NCBI GenBank assembly: GCA_019843655.1
Contig: JACDQD010000006.1
Coordinates: 18,928,246-18,992,245, forward strand
DNA length: 64,000 bases
Direction of reading: 5' to 3'
From: Lethocerus indicus
Taxonomy: Eukaryota; Arthropoda; Insecta; Hemiptera; Belostomatidae
In this document: positions 47,576-60,508 of the stretch, piece after piece
How the letters are laid out: each line of letters begins with the position of its first letter
Position numbering within the stretch: the stretch's first letter is position 1
Notes under the pieces: model-generated
Databases searched by the model: none
What the model saw: only the letters and a program-made list of their open reading frames with translations
Told to the model about the DNA's origin: nothing
Program-made: the position numbers and the translations under genes

Positions 47576-50479
47576 GTAGAAACGATGTTCCAACATTTAG
47601 ACTTCGGTGCGCACAAATGCAAAAGTACAGATTTTTCTAACCGCATTTTGTACCTACTAATAATGATTCATAGACTAAACAGTTTTTTAATACAAAACTT
47701 TCCTTCCTTTCTTGAATTATTATTATCAGGCTACATTTAGTTTTTCTTTTACACTCATCTAAATGTTTTCGGCAAAAAATACTTTGCCATGTAAGGCAAA
47801 AACGTTTTTCTCAGTCTTTTAAATAAGAAAATCCCCTCCTTTATCTTGTTACTTTCTTAACTGTACAATGCATCAATAATGGGAATTTAATTGTCCTATC
47901 TGCTATCCTAGCAATATCAATATCTTTTTAATTTGTTTAATAAATATTAATCAAATGATGTTCTGAAATGTTTTTATCTTTCTTTAATGCAGTATATTAT
48001 AAATTAAACCATTTTTCAACTCAATAAAATCTCATATAAATAAAATTGTGTTTCTCACTATATTTCGTATCCAAGTCTTGAATTTGGCTTAGCACTCTTC
48101 AAGTATTTAATTGCTTGTTTCATTTTGTTAGAATCGCATATTACATTTTTATTTTATTTTGAAAACCATAATCCAATATGTTGACACCATATTAGCTGAC
48201 ATCCAATCTGTCATTTTAATGAGGAAATTTATTTCACGGGGGTTAAACGACGACTGGGCCGCTATTTGAAATGAACAATTTACCGTGAATGCGATTGGCA
48301 CAATAGGTTAGTTCTATATCCCCAAAAAATATGTTTAGACTTACCAGGGGTCTGGCATGTATGATATGGGGCATGCCAATGGATGGGGGAGGCTCTTCGC
48401 CCTGTGTCCCTCCCCCCCGCCATACGTCGCTGTTGATCTCGAATACCATCGTTTTTCCTCGCCTTTTACTGCCTCGCTTCCTTTCCTGCCTTCCTTCTCT
48501 TCTCCTCTATTATTCTAGAACACCTGTTATTCAACCGCACTATTTTTTTTTTGAATCTTTCAAGAGAGGACAAAAAAGTTTCCTTCGTCACTCAATAGTC
48601 AAACAGAATTGTTCAAACAGTCTTTGCACTATATGAAATAATGTGTGCAATCGAGAATATGAGCACTAAAATAACCGAACGCAGATAGATAGACCATAGA
48701 TGATCCTCAGAAATATTCCTCCGTTACGAAACCGACGGAAATATATTTCGTACTGTTCTAACTCAAATCGGTGGGCTATAAGAGCGTTATAAAGTTCCAT
48801 TTATTATTGAAAAGGTTTTAAAATTCCGCTTCCATTACCAAAGCGAAAACAGCGCCTGCGATACGTAGGCAGGCACTGACTAGACTAACTGCCGTGACGC
48901 GGGCTAAATGTACTGGGAGCGTTCCCAAGCACGCCGCGAGTTATCTCTACGAAAAATAATTAAGTAGCCAAAATCCTATTGAAATTTTATTAATTTAAAA
49001 TTCGAAAATTATGTCTTAAGGCGTTGTCATTAAATATATATCAGTAAGAGTCCTTTTCTGAATATAATATTCATTATACATCATTCAGAATACGTATTTG
49101 GCAAATTAAATAGCATCTGTACGATATTCCTTACAATGTGGGTTTTGCAAGTACTGCAATTTATTAAAAAAGAATGGCTGAATAATACTTAGTATCAAAT
49201 ATCATTATAGCATATCCAAGGTTTTCTACCCAAAGTCGATTTCATCAGAGGAAAGTGCCAATTTCGAAAACATTTTATGGTCCCCTCTAACTGAAAGACT
49301 TGATAACCACCAAATCAATTGTTGGAGAATAAACGATGGCCCGAATCAGATTTCCAGTAGATTGCCCCGGTATTTATTAAATTGATTATAACTTATTAGA
49401 TCTTAGATTTGATTTGAAAGAAACCTTTTGAACTTCTGTTTGACTATTTTGCGAGCCCGGCTAAAAGTCTAATAAGATTTGGGGTGGAAAAGAAACAACG
49501 GTTGTAAAGAAGGTACCAGATTGCGCCTTTCTGAAAAAAGTATGTTGAGTCGTTTTAATACTGTTCTCTCGAGGAAAATGTAATATAATCGAAAACTGGT
49601 CTAATTTAATCGTCATGCATTTCAAGTTTTGTTTCAAAAGTTCTAATTAACTAATAGATTAGAATCTGTGAGTATCGTTGACCCTCTTGAAATTATGACG
49701 AAATACGTGGGTCGAAGGAAGAAACCAGTCGAACTAATGGGATTCTACCTCAGTTAATATTTATAACTATGACGCTTAATTTTTGCGCTCGAAAACTTCC
49801 TTCGGAAGGGGGTATTTGAGATGAAAATTCTGGGTTCTAACATCGTGCTATCTTTCAGAAATAATTTACATGCATCAGTGAAGACCTATTTGAATTAAGA
49901 AGCTGCGTCATTTCGTCTAGACGAAAGATCGTCTTTCTAATAAGTGAAATCAAGGATCAGTACATTTCAGGAATTAACTATCGTGCAAAGGGGAAATGTT
50001 TGGAAGAAGAAGTAGAGTTTTGAAGAGCGTAAAAGAATTGTGCGTAGTAAAAATACTCCAAAAAAACACACCACAAACAATGCAGTCGAATCGAGACGAT
50101 CCGGCGGAGGTAAAATGTGTTCACGAACTGGCACTCGATCGCAACCCGACCTCGAATCGATATTGGTCGAATCGAGATAACTGGACGTGAAGGAGGATAT
50201 ATATATGATGATACTGGGTGTATATATAGGGCGTTGGGTTGGGGTCGGTTGTACGGGGGCAGACTGTCTGGGAAGTGGCCACGCGACCGAGTCGGTGATG
50301 TATGAGAGGGCCGCAACACGTTTCGCTGCCGCTCGGTGGGGGCCGGCCGAACTCGGTCCGCCTCGGCCCCGGCCACCCCCACCCCTATTCCACCCGGCAA
50401 CAACCAACCCCTACATCCCTTCCCAGTTCAAAACCGAGTAGGTCAGTGACGGGAAAAACACCCCACGTCTTATTTTTTT
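47576..50479. other. Non-coding; pyrimidine tract and CpG-rich island
   Basis: At about 48455-48525 a long pyrimidine-rich tract ends in attattctag, an excellent acceptor, but no usable donor or family follows. A GC-rich, CpG-rich island lies at about 50100-50450, preceded by tatatata words (50196-50230). It opens two overlapping minus-strand frames of about 140 codons with no recognisable domain. A promoter or regulatory island is possible. Confidence 0.4.
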
Positions 50480-51045
50480 AGTTTTTAACCTTTTTTTTTA
50501 TTTTGTACAATCAACATTGAATGTTATAAGTACAAATGCTGTCTGTATTATTTTTTTCACATGCATATCGTGATAAATGAAACCACCCAACGATGGCACA
50601 TTTGACACGAGAACAATTATGTTCAAAGAAGATCTCTAGGCCGACGCGGGGGGGGATAATAGATGGGTAAGAGAGGAAAGAGAATGGACGAGTGGATTGG
50701 GATGAGGAGAAAGGCGGGAGTGGAACTTCAGGAACAGGGATTTTTCGACTTCGTCGACTGTCGGTATGTTAAGGTCAAGGTGGATTGTGTGGTTAGAAAC
50801 ATACCGGGGAGCATTAAGGATGGTACGAAGGACTTTTGACTGGAATCTCTGGATGCGAGCGATGTCGGATGCTCGGTGGAACCCCATAGCTCTATACTGT
50901 ATGTCCATGTCGGTTTAAGTATCGCTTTGTATATTTTCAGTTCGTTACTTAAGGTCAATTTTGATGTCCGTTTTAGTTTAATATAATCGGTTTAAGTCGA
51001 TTCTTTTGAGTCGGGTATTGGAATTCCACGTGCCACGTCTTAAGC
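50480..51045 (-). mobile_element. Jockey-clade LINE fragment, ORF2 3' end and A-rich tail
   Basis: 5'-truncated non-LTR retrotransposon on the minus strand. The frame at 50958-50876 reads LSNELKIYKAILKPTWTY then SIELWGSTE. After a frameshift near 50876 the next frame reads SDIARIQRFQSKVLRTILNA, PRYVSNHTIHLDLNIPT and KFHSRLSPHPNPLVHSLSS. A second frameshift in a C-run gives PRRPRDLL and the stop. These are the thumb and C-terminal region of Jockey-type reverse transcriptases. About 115 bp of 3'UTR leads to A-rich runs (plus-strand T-runs 50469-50506) at the insertion end. Dead by truncation and frameshifts. Confidence 0.93.
50636..50958 (-). pseudogene. Reverse transcriptase C-terminal pseudogene (LINE ORF2)
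   Basis: The coding remnant of the fragment above. It lacks the endonuclease, the palm domain and its catalytic aspartate motif. What remains is the WTYxIELWG block through the conserved HLDLNIPTVDEV and HPNPL tail. Two frameshifts, at about 50876 and in the C-run at 50647-50654. Confidence 0.88.
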
Positions 51046-51539
51046 GATATACGAATATGTTACTTCATTTAAATTGTTATTTTTTCGTTACATTTTTCTG
51101 GATGTTTCATACTTGAAACACAGCCTGTAGTTATAACAAAACTTTTCTATGTATTGTCAGTTGAACACAATTGTCATAAGCTATTATATTTATGCATGAA
51201 AATATTTTCCAGATAACTAAACAACAAGCGAAATGCGAAGTTGATCATAACTTCACACTTCACATTCTATCAAGGTTAATATGCTAAGGTTCTGAAGCGT
51301 GGCCCAGCTACAAGTTATCATTAGACTTATTGTATTATAAGAATATATTTATTTTCGACACATAAATATAAAATTTAGCGCATTATGAATACGAATTTTA
51401 ATATTATAATTAACAAGTGTTTCAATTTGATTTCATCGAAGATTCATACAGATTTTAATTTCATTACATTATAATATATTAGATACACACGACTGTTATT
51501 TTAACAGGGTTTATTCGATGAATTTAACAGTTTTAGTTT
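51046..51539. other. AT-rich non-coding DNA
   Basis: Nothing recognisable between the LINE fragment and the next MITE. Confidence 0.5.
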
Positions 51540-52038
51540 GTTTTTAACATACCTATTTTGTGGTCTGCGAGGGGTTGGAATACCGTAGATTTCGTGTGTG
51601 ATTTTTTGTGGTCTTTTGCTAGACTGGTTTCGGCTGCTTGCCATCTTTAGTAGCGATGTTAGTCACTTTTGGCACTTTGGATGTTTTTTGGGCATCCTCA
51701 CTGCACCGTCACTGTCACTTGTACTGTAAGGCGCTATACGTAAAGCGCTAATACTAAAATGTAAGACAAACCTTTGTTGCGGGCTAGTATTATGTTCGCC
51801 GTACCATTGAAACTAGTAGCGCATTAAACTGAATACACTACGTATTTTAATAGTCTTAGAAAAACTCATATATTAAAATATATTTAATATAAGTGACAGT
51901 GACAGTGCACATCCAACATCCTAACTTCCAAAGTGCCAAAAGTGACTAACACTGCTACTGAAGATGGCGAGCAGCCGAAACCGGTCTAGCAAAAGACCAA
52001 ACCAGCGAGAGGAGACAGAAACACGCGAAATCTACGGT
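51540..52038. mobile_element. MITE family, copy 10 (nearly complete, inverted core)
   Basis: Outer end tttaacatacctattttgtg, left arm with a ~20-bp loss after cgtgtgattttttgtgg, the complete internal segment in inverted orientation (gtaaggcgctatacgtaaag ... gcattaaactgaatacacta), and a right arm ending cgcgaaatctacggtt, about 35 bp short of the outer end. About 500 bp. The two internal orientations show that this segment is a real core and not part of the arms. Confidence 0.95.
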
Positions 52039-55000
52039 TCAAAGTTTTATTTTTCGACACAATACTGAATAAATGTAGTGATATACTGAGAAAGGAGACT
52101 TCTGTTTCAGAATAAGGCTGGCCTCCATTGTACTCAATAGACGCTAGAAAACCATTGAAAAGTTTGCTCGGGAAGTTCTTTCACATCCGCCATATAGACC
52201 GGGCACAGGCCAAACAGACTTTTTGTATTTTTCTTTCGTCCTCTAAAAGACTCATATACTGTTACGAAAGGGTGAAAACAAACGTCCAAAGCTGTCTCAG
52301 ACTTCATGACCGAAGATGTGAAAACCGATTGGACCAGAATGGGGGTGCATAAAGATAGCAGTGGATAACAATTGTTAGGTACATTTAATAAATCATATTA
52401 AACCAACAGCTATTTCTCTCTTTGCTTATCGAATGGCCTTCGTATCTTAATGGTCTGAGATCAGGAAAGGAGAGAGATACTCGCATTAATTATGGTAATA
52501 CAATGCTATTTTAGTCTCAGTAAAATTACATTGCTACTTCCAATTTTTTGTATTTGTTACAATCTATCTGAGCTTATGTACCTTCAACTCCTTTATTCAC
52601 TAAAACCAACCCATCATATTATTTATTTCAGTCCATGGTCCATAAGAAAATGTACTTACAATACATAATGATGCAAACTGCAGAATATTTCTTCAACAGA
52701 CCACATCGATTTTACACTCCCTCGTATGGTTTCATATCCATTCATTCATTCCAACATTAATCCGAGGATAAATGTGTATCTTGGAACATTTCCAGCGAAT
52801 TTAAAACGATTTAGCTAAAATAGGTCCCGAATAATTTATGAATATTTTAATCATTTCTATTTATCTGATTTTGTATCTATTGTTTACTCCGTCATATACC
52901 AAATATTTTTGGAACACTTATTAAAATCCTTTTCTTTTTGTAGTAAGACCACAGCCTCCGACTTATTATTATATTTCACAATATTGCTCAGTCGCCAATA
53001 TAAATTTATAAATCGTTGTCTACGGTCAATCCTGTTGGTCAGACGGAGAAAATATTTAAGAAGCTTCGCTCGATGAAAGTGATGAGTATAACTTTAAGAA
53101 GCCAAACTTGCTAGAGAAAGAAACTGAAACATTTTTAATACATAAACAATTTAACCGTCATTAATTTTAAATCCAGGAATGGAGAGCTCAATTAGGCATA
53201 GTGAATTAAAAAAGCGTCTGTTACACGCTCGTAATTAAAATGTTCATGAGAGCCCACATGAATTGTGGGTCGGAAAGTGGGGATGAAGCAATGCCCACGC
53301 TGGCCGGTGAAGCTACGCCCACGCACCAATCCACACAGCCCCTAGTACCTCTCGAAATAGGATTCCCATTTAATTGGGCCATACGGTGTTCATCTCCAAT
53401 ATCGAAGCAGATTTTATACATTATGCCTTGGCATTTAAAATTATGGTAGATTTTGAATTTTACAGCATATTGTCTAATTGTAGTGTAACACTATAAAGAG
53501 AGAATAGGACCAGAAATCGATGATCCATCAGAAACCACAAAGTGTTGTATTAAATTTGTGTTGTTACACCATACTATAGAACTATAGAACCATACAGGGA
53601 ACTGGACACCTAATTAATGATGTGAAATTGGTTGCGGACACAACTGTGGCACCATAAAATATGTTATGGTACACAGATCAATTAAATATCGGATTTGAAT
53701 TATTTTTGGCCTTTTCCATCATTCTTGTTTGTTTGCTTGGGGTTCTGGATCTGAAATCCAGAGTGAACTTATAAGATGTAATTATTCGATAATAATGATA
53801 ACAGGAAGCTCAAAAATCAGAGATCCACTACTTCCGACAGTATGGAAGAAAATAGGGAGGGGTATAAAATAGGATATTAAAACAGGGATAGCACCCTGAT
53901 TTTAAGCAACTGTGAAACTGAGTAAGAAACCAGAATTAAAGTAAGCGATATGAGAATATATTGCTGCGTACTCGCAACGACAAAACACAAAGTTAAAGTA
54001 GCGGGCTTTGTGGACGTGACTAATCACTATTCACAAAGTACTTCAAGAAGGAGTGCGATTAAGAGCCCTGGCAATAATCATTAACATTAACTGATCAATT
54101 AAAACTACAGATTCAAGATCACAGAAGAGTGTTATGCTGAGTGGCCGCGTACCGCTAGCATTCGATTGTTATTATTTTAAGACAGAAAAAAGGCGAATGA
54201 AATTAAGTCCTTAAAACAACTCAGAAAAGTAGAACTAAGGTAACTTCGAGAGGGGCATTGACGTCAATGCTGCCGGGTAATTTTCGTTTTTTTCCCCTGC
54301 GCCAAGTTCCTCTCAAAGCTGTATTCGAATCGCCTTGTTATTTGAACTGCCTTATTCATAGAGAGTGGAAAAGTAATCCCTCCTCCAAATTAAAAACTCA
54401 TAAATATTATAGGTACAATAACCGAAAGAGTAATGTTCGGAAGTAATAACTCATTAATGAGCAGTGACTCTTTACTGTTCGCTTCCACATGTAACGACAT
54501 TATAAAAGGCCCTCCATATAAATAAATAACTGAAATGTAATCCGCACGAGGTGCACAATGGGGGACGCAAGGTTATGTTTAATGAAGCTGGGAACGCCTT
54601 CGGGGCATATCAGAATGAACCGCGTCTCCAGATATACCGTGTCACCCCGTGTCGTGTTTCCTATCCCGCTAACTTCAATCCACAAATATTAGCTCCACAG
54701 CAAAGCAGATTAGCGTTAACGAGGAGGCGGAACGGTCCATTTTTGTTTTGACATTCGCGTTTCGACGGTGGGCCCACTCAGGTTCGCAACAAAAACTCAA
54801 CTCCAATGAGTTAACCAGTCGATCCGACCTATCGGTCTCTCGCCATCATCTATCTATCGATCAAATCGGGTCCACAACTTTTAATTATTTATCCCAATAT
54901 AATATAGGGGAACACTTTGGAACTGCTCTGATTATCACCCGCTTATACTACAGTTAATTACCGTCAACTTTTGAGTTATAAATTCTTTTTCCCGTCAAGT

Positions 55001-55435
55001 GTTTATTACTGAAAATAACTTCTAGGTTAATTTTCTGCAAGGAGATATTAATTACGGAGTTCATACCGGCAAGCTTTGTGTTGACAAGTGCATCAAAGGA
55101 CTTACTCAGCTACACAACTTCCCTTTCGGCTGGATGTAATTAAGTCACCGTTGCTGGATCAACTTCTGAAATCTCTGTATTGGGCGGAAAATGAATTTAG
55201 TTTCGCATAATATGAACCTTGGCTCTGTTGTCTGCAGTTATATTTTCATAAATTCAGCGGTTGATGTACACAATCGGTTTGGGAGTTTGTATTATGTATG
55301 CAACGTAATACCTTCATTAACTTTGTAGAAATGAATATTTCTAAATGTCCGTGCCAAGGGGCGCTTTTAGATTTTGTCCTTTGAGAAAGCACGAGTTTAA
55401 CGGGACTCATTTATTTTTAATATACTTCGTTTTTT

Positions 55436-55438
<3 letters not shown>
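52039..55438. other. Non-coding DNA
   Basis: A good acceptor (gagacttctgtttcag at about 52096-52111) is followed by stops in all frames and has no donor. GC-richer patches lie at about 53260-53350 and 54540-54800. No gene, RNA or repeat recognised. Confidence 0.45.

Positions 55439-55497
<59 letters not shown>
55439..55497 (+). repeat. (AT)n microsatellite
   Basis: About 29 perfect AT units. Produces Ile-Tyr repeat frames on both strands, which are artefacts. Confidence 0.98.
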
Positions 55498-55499
<2 letters not shown>

Positions 55500-56257
55500 A
55501 GCCATTGGCATAAATTCTGTTTTGATATGTACGGACCAATCCACCCCGTAGAAATGTATCTCTCAAAAGAAGAATTCCGGCACAAAAGGGTTCCAAGACG
55601 GTCGCATTTAATAGCGTCGGTTCTGAGACTGAAGGGAGACCCCCAAGTGGGGCTTTTGGGGCTTCCTATAAAATTAATACGAGGAAAACTGGAGAAACTT
55701 TGTTTGAGGAAGAGTCGATTTCGAGAAAGGAAACGCAATAAAAGTTTTCCCATTTATTATTTGTTTCGCAACGGAGGACTCGGGCTCACACCTACAAGAT
55801 TTTCCCAAGTGTTTCTAAGGGTTTACCGATTCAGGGACTAAACCCTGTGTTTTTGGGAGGCGGTCTCTGTTAAACCTTCTACCCCATTATGGAATTTATT
55901 TCTTATAGGTTTTTCATAAATTTCGGTTGAACTGTAAGATATTAAATGACAGTTTCCAGAGATCAGATTTTAATCAATGATGTTCATTTTGTTCTAAGTA
56001 AAAATTTTAGTAATATTTTCAAGGTATTAGACTACGAAAAACTATTAAGAGTAAATAAAAACTGTCCTTAAATGTTATTTTTCAATATGAATTATTTTCT
56101 AAACCTTAGAACTTTCTTGACATCACCCAGTAAGTTTATTGATAGGCCACTCTATCACGGATGATGACCAAAAAATGAAAAAACTACGATAATATATTAC
56201 ATGGAATGTGTATTAGATAAAATATAACATTATTGGCTATCTGCACTCGATCTACAG
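55498..56257. other. Non-coding; frames open on both strands at 55498-55840
   Basis: A mixed-composition segment next to the microsatellite is open on plus (to 55841) and minus (from 55753) with basic, Arg/Phe-rich products. No family recognised, and no splice pair found. Confidence 0.4.
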
Positions 56258-56310
56258 AGTTCGGATTGTTCTCAATACATTGCGATCTCGATGTAATAAT
56301 GTTTGGTCAG
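56258..56310 (+). CDS. Candidate 53-nt exon (weak)
   Basis: Acceptor ctgcactcgatctacag|AG and strong donor GGTCAG|GTAAGA. One open frame reads one base, 17 codons (VRIVLNTLRSRCNNVWS), one base. This end phase fits the terminal exon at 60509, and the start phase fits 45228-45296. A second frame (FGLFSIHCDLDVIMFGQ) is also open. The phase agreement is suggestive but could be chance; no family recognised. Confidence 0.22.
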
Positions 56311-59300
56311 GTAAGAAATCAAATAGTGAAGCTGTGTGGGATGTCCCCCTCTAATCCATCCCAGTCTAAGAAAGTATCGGTCAAAAGGTTGCCTCCTTCT
56401 TGGGCTATCCCTTTAATCACTCCATTCCCCACCCCGTTATCCCTTTTTGAACATTTTTTATCCTGGAGATGAGAAAGGTTCGGAACTACACATAACAGCT
56501 AACAAAATGTTCTAATATTGGAAGTTCCACTTACGAACCATTATAAGGAAATAAAATCTTAACTTAACAAATTTTTTGTTCAGATATTTTTCTTTTCTCA
56601 GAACCGTATTAGCACACTTCAGTCTAGGATGAAATAGCCGAATGAAGATAATGCCAACTAAAAACATCTTTTATTTTTCGACTAATTAAACAGTTTACAT
56701 CTAATCGGTGTTAGTTTATTTAAATATAATAAACTAATAATATTATTTGTAATATAATTTTTCATAATATTACAAATCTGTATTCCAAGTAAAAGATAAC
56801 TGCTTAAAGAGACCCCCTATATATATTTCAAAACGAGTAATAATGATTAATAGACTAGAATTGTGGGAAAATTTTACTATCTTTTAGGGTTGTGCAAGAA
56901 AAAAATATGTCGCTAATTACCTGAGGGATATTTCGTGTTGACTTGTTTCAAGAGGAAGCAACGGCGCATTCATGTTCATTAGTCTCGGCCGAGATTAAAG
57001 TGACGGCAAACGGGCGTGAATAAGCGCAGGAAAACTTCTAAATAATTTATGAAACATACGTCTGGCAACTGCAATAGAAATGTTGGCGCCGGCGGCTCAG
57101 AACAAGCTACTACAATATAAATTCACCTCGAATAAGTGAAATGTCGACTATTTAACACGCATTTGATGAATGCATAATTACGTTTAATTATAGTATTCCA
57201 AAAACATTTACCTTTCTTTGGTTTCTTGTGTGACATATCTCTTATAACCTTTATTCTGTTTATTGCCGCAACTCATTTAATCTTGCACAATGTTGAGTAT
57301 CCTCTTTTTCAAAGTATTTGAGAGGTAGAGACGTTCATATAATCTTCGGAAAAATACTAATAACATCTGTGAAACATTTTATTCTAATGTAACAGAAATA
57401 ATAGCGATTGTGGAATTGGAAACTATTCCAGTTAATTAAAAATGCCGCGTTCGGCGAGCTAACGTGAGACGAAAATTTGAAACAATCCCATTAGGGATTA
57501 TATCCGATGTGCGTAATTTTCGAATTGATTTCCGCTTAAAGTTTGGCTGAGGCCCATCAATTGCGGGCCAGATGAATGTAACGGTTGAATTTCAACCCCA
57601 GGCCTCATGGGCGGTGAGTGGAGTCGGTTAGAAAGGATTGGTCGTAGGGTAAGGGGTGGGTGGGGGTTAGTGAGGACCCTCCTACCGACGATATTAAAAC
57701 CCCGATCCTATTTCGACTCCCCGGGAGCTTATTCCGGGCCCCAGAACCCCCGTCCCCCGTCTAGAATTTTCTTAAAATGATTTCTGCCGACCTGACCTTC
57801 CGACCGAACTAGAGTCAAGCGAGCACTTCCGAAAGCGGTGTTGAGGGTACTTCATTTAATATTGTACTCACCTTAATTTAAAATGTATTATTTGTTATAC
57901 TAAAAACATCATTACCATTAATTCCAGAGTTATTTTGTTGTTTTTTTTTATTTGGATAAGGATTTTTATTAAATTTGTATGTTATAACATAATTCCATAT
58001 TTGTCTTTACGTCGATGTCATCCTTAAGATGAGTATGTAACTATTGATTTATAATAATTAATACAGATAAGAAATTTATTGCTCCAAAAAATCATGTACG
58101 GACAACAATTTGTGATTCATGTTGTGGGGGTGGGGGTTGCATGAAGGGCGCAAATTTATTTACCGGTCCGTTGGAACGTACAACAAATTCAAAGGCTCAC
58201 ACAACAGTGTTTGTTTGGGGGAGTTTGGGTGGAACAATACCGGCTGGAAGTTGGGAGTTATGCCTCGGTCGGTGTGTTTGTTCTGTGCCGAACCGAAGAG
58301 AGTGGACGGGCCCGGAGAGTGCGTGCGCGCCCGCTCCCCTTCCTTCCCCATTACCCTCCCCCTTGGGAGAGAGTGCCTTTGATATTTATGCCGCGGCATT
58401 CGGCAACGCCATAAATGTTTTGCATGAAAATAGAGAGTACTTGTTTATGTGCTGCACGAAAACCCGGAACGTCTGGCGGCCCCGGGAGGTCCCAGTCGGG
58501 GGGTTGGCCCACAAACACGCTAAACAAGCACTTGATGATTGTGTGCATTCGATAGTTAATAATACCAGTATTGACAAGGAATTAGAAATATCTATCTACA
58601 CAGGAGTCTATCTAGAAGCAAGTCAAGCAGGATGGATTTAAGAAAAATTGGGTAGAACAAGATATATCCTAAGTTCTAAAACTGGTCTTAACCTAATCAA
58701 ACTTTGGCAAGTCAAGTTCTACTTGGGTTTACGACTCTCGGGGTAAGTTTGTTACTTTACTACCGATTATTAGAGGAACTTCATCCCACCTAGGGTTCTT
58801 GAAATGGAGGGAATGGTTGACTGTGAGGTATTGGAAGCCCTCATCTCCCAGACAGTCGTATGATTTCCGACAGTCCGAATGTTGGCACCCGGCAGTATGG
58901 AAGTCTTAATAAAGTCAAGGAGAGTCTCCTTGTTCCTCCTTTCAACGGCCTTGAAAATACATTTCCAAGGACCTTTCCACCCCACCAAAAACCCACTTGC
59001 CCTCCACACTTTTCCCAGGCCGGCAAAATAACGAACCTGGCTAATTCAGAAGCAGCGGCTAAATGGAAACCACGTAAGGGATAGGAGAATAATGAAAAAC
59101 AGACGAGAAACAATATGGGATTAAAAAAACTGAGTTAAAAAGGCGGTTTTTTTAGGAGGCTATTGTTTTAGCGGTTAAATATTGGCATGCGCGTATAGCT
59201 ACCGCGCAAGTCACCATATCGAATGAACCAGATATCGGATATAACCGCGCCAAATAGCGGCAAGGGGACCATTATACCGTATTTCAACATTTTTATTTAG

Positions 59301-59500
59301 CCTTTCTACAATGCTTTCTGTGATACTGTTTTCGAAATTTTTTTATTAGCAATTGCAGACGTGATTCATAACTTCAAAATGTCGGCATATCGAAACGTAA
59401 TTAAATGTAAGTCTCCATGTTATTCCAGGATATTTATTGATATTATATTTATTAATTTTTTTGACAAGAGTACAATACAAAATTACATTAACATATGGCG

Positions 59501-59504
<4 letters not shown>
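56311..59504. other. Non-coding; hairpins and GC-rich islands
   Basis: Two adjacent AT-rich perfect hairpins lie at 56712-56736 (9-bp arms) and 56745-56777 (11-bp arms). GC-rich islands lie at about 57540-57860, 58110-58510 and 58790-59080. The second opens a 166-codon plus frame (58141-58641), the longest in the window, but overlapping frames are open on both strands and no domain is recognisable. It includes ggcaacgccataaatg and ttttgcatgaaaat (GCCAT and POU-octamer-like words), which favours a regulatory module. Confidence 0.4.

Positions 59505-59565
<61 letters not shown>
59505..59565 (+). repeat. (TA)n microsatellite
   Basis: About 30 perfect TA units. Confidence 0.98.
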
Positions 59566-59567
<2 letters not shown>

Positions 59568-60508
59568 CCAAGTATATGCATATATTTATACATATTAAGT
59601 TTGTAGAAAATTAAAAGGCATTTAGGAATTTTAAAAATATCTTGGAATATCGTAATCAAGGACTGTTGTTCGTTTTAAAGGTTGTTTAAACATTTAAAGA
59701 TCACGACCATTATTTATGTCATGAACGTTTGGTGTGCAATAATATTTTTGTATATATATGTATATACATATATATGTAAACATCATTAGGCACATCAAAT
59801 TTAAAATAAACAGTGATGCTGCAAAAGTGTCACATTCCAAGTGCTTTAAATATGGTTCCCTGTTCCCCAGTATAGCAAGAAAAAGGAAAATTATTTTATT
59901 ACTTTTTTTATAATAATTTAATTTTTATTCTATTTTGAAATTGATGAATATTATGTACTTATTAAAAATGGATATATATAATACTAGTGTTTGTGGCAAA
60001 ATAAGAGGTGACATCTAGCGGGAAACCTTAGAAACCGTGGGAGTCAATATCAGTCGACCCTCGCAGTAAGTTCACTTGAAACACCACAGGTATCGCTGAG
60101 AACCCGGGGTTGATTTTAAATTCACAGTCATTTCAGTGGTATTTTATTATTTATCTCGATCGATTTCTTTATTTCCGTATGTAATTGTCTTTGACTACAT
60201 CTAAAACTTCATGTCAGGCCGATGTCTTATTAATTATGGTACTGTAATTGATATTTTAACCATTTATTGGTATAGCATCGATCAGATTACATGAAAAACA
60301 ATGATAATGCTTTTGAATACCATCAAGCTTCTGTTTCCACTCACAGATTTGATCGTAAGCTAAGACCGGTTTCACCTATTAAACCAGAGCCATCAATTGA
60401 TGTAAACTAAAAGATATGGCTGAACAATGTAAAAATTAAGACTGCTGTATCCCCATAGTTTAGCGCAAAGATAATATCCTGGAATAAATGTGACGACCTC
60501 TTTTTCAG
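59566..60508. other. AT-rich DNA upstream of the candidate terminal exon
   Basis: A palindromic TA-rich word (tatatatgtatatacatata) lies near 59753-59776. Nothing else recognised. Confidence 0.45.

Noticed and set aside
48455..48636. Exon after the long pyrimidine tract
   Set aside because: The acceptor is excellent but no donor follows before a stop and the peptide is unrecognised; likely a decoy or simple sequence.
49967..50407. Two overlapping ~140-codon minus-strand ORFs as genes
   Set aside because: Two frames open over the same CpG-rich DNA; low-complexity Gly/Arg/Pro products; the 5' half is AT-rich junk peptide.
55397..55841. ORFs running through the (AT)n tract
   Set aside because: Ile-Tyr repeats from the microsatellite; the unique parts are open on both strands without recognisable domains. 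The same applies to 59361-59606.
58141..58641. 166-codon plus-strand ORF as a gene
   Set aside because: GC-rich island with frames open on both strands, no domain, no splice or start context, and composition shifts midway through the frame.
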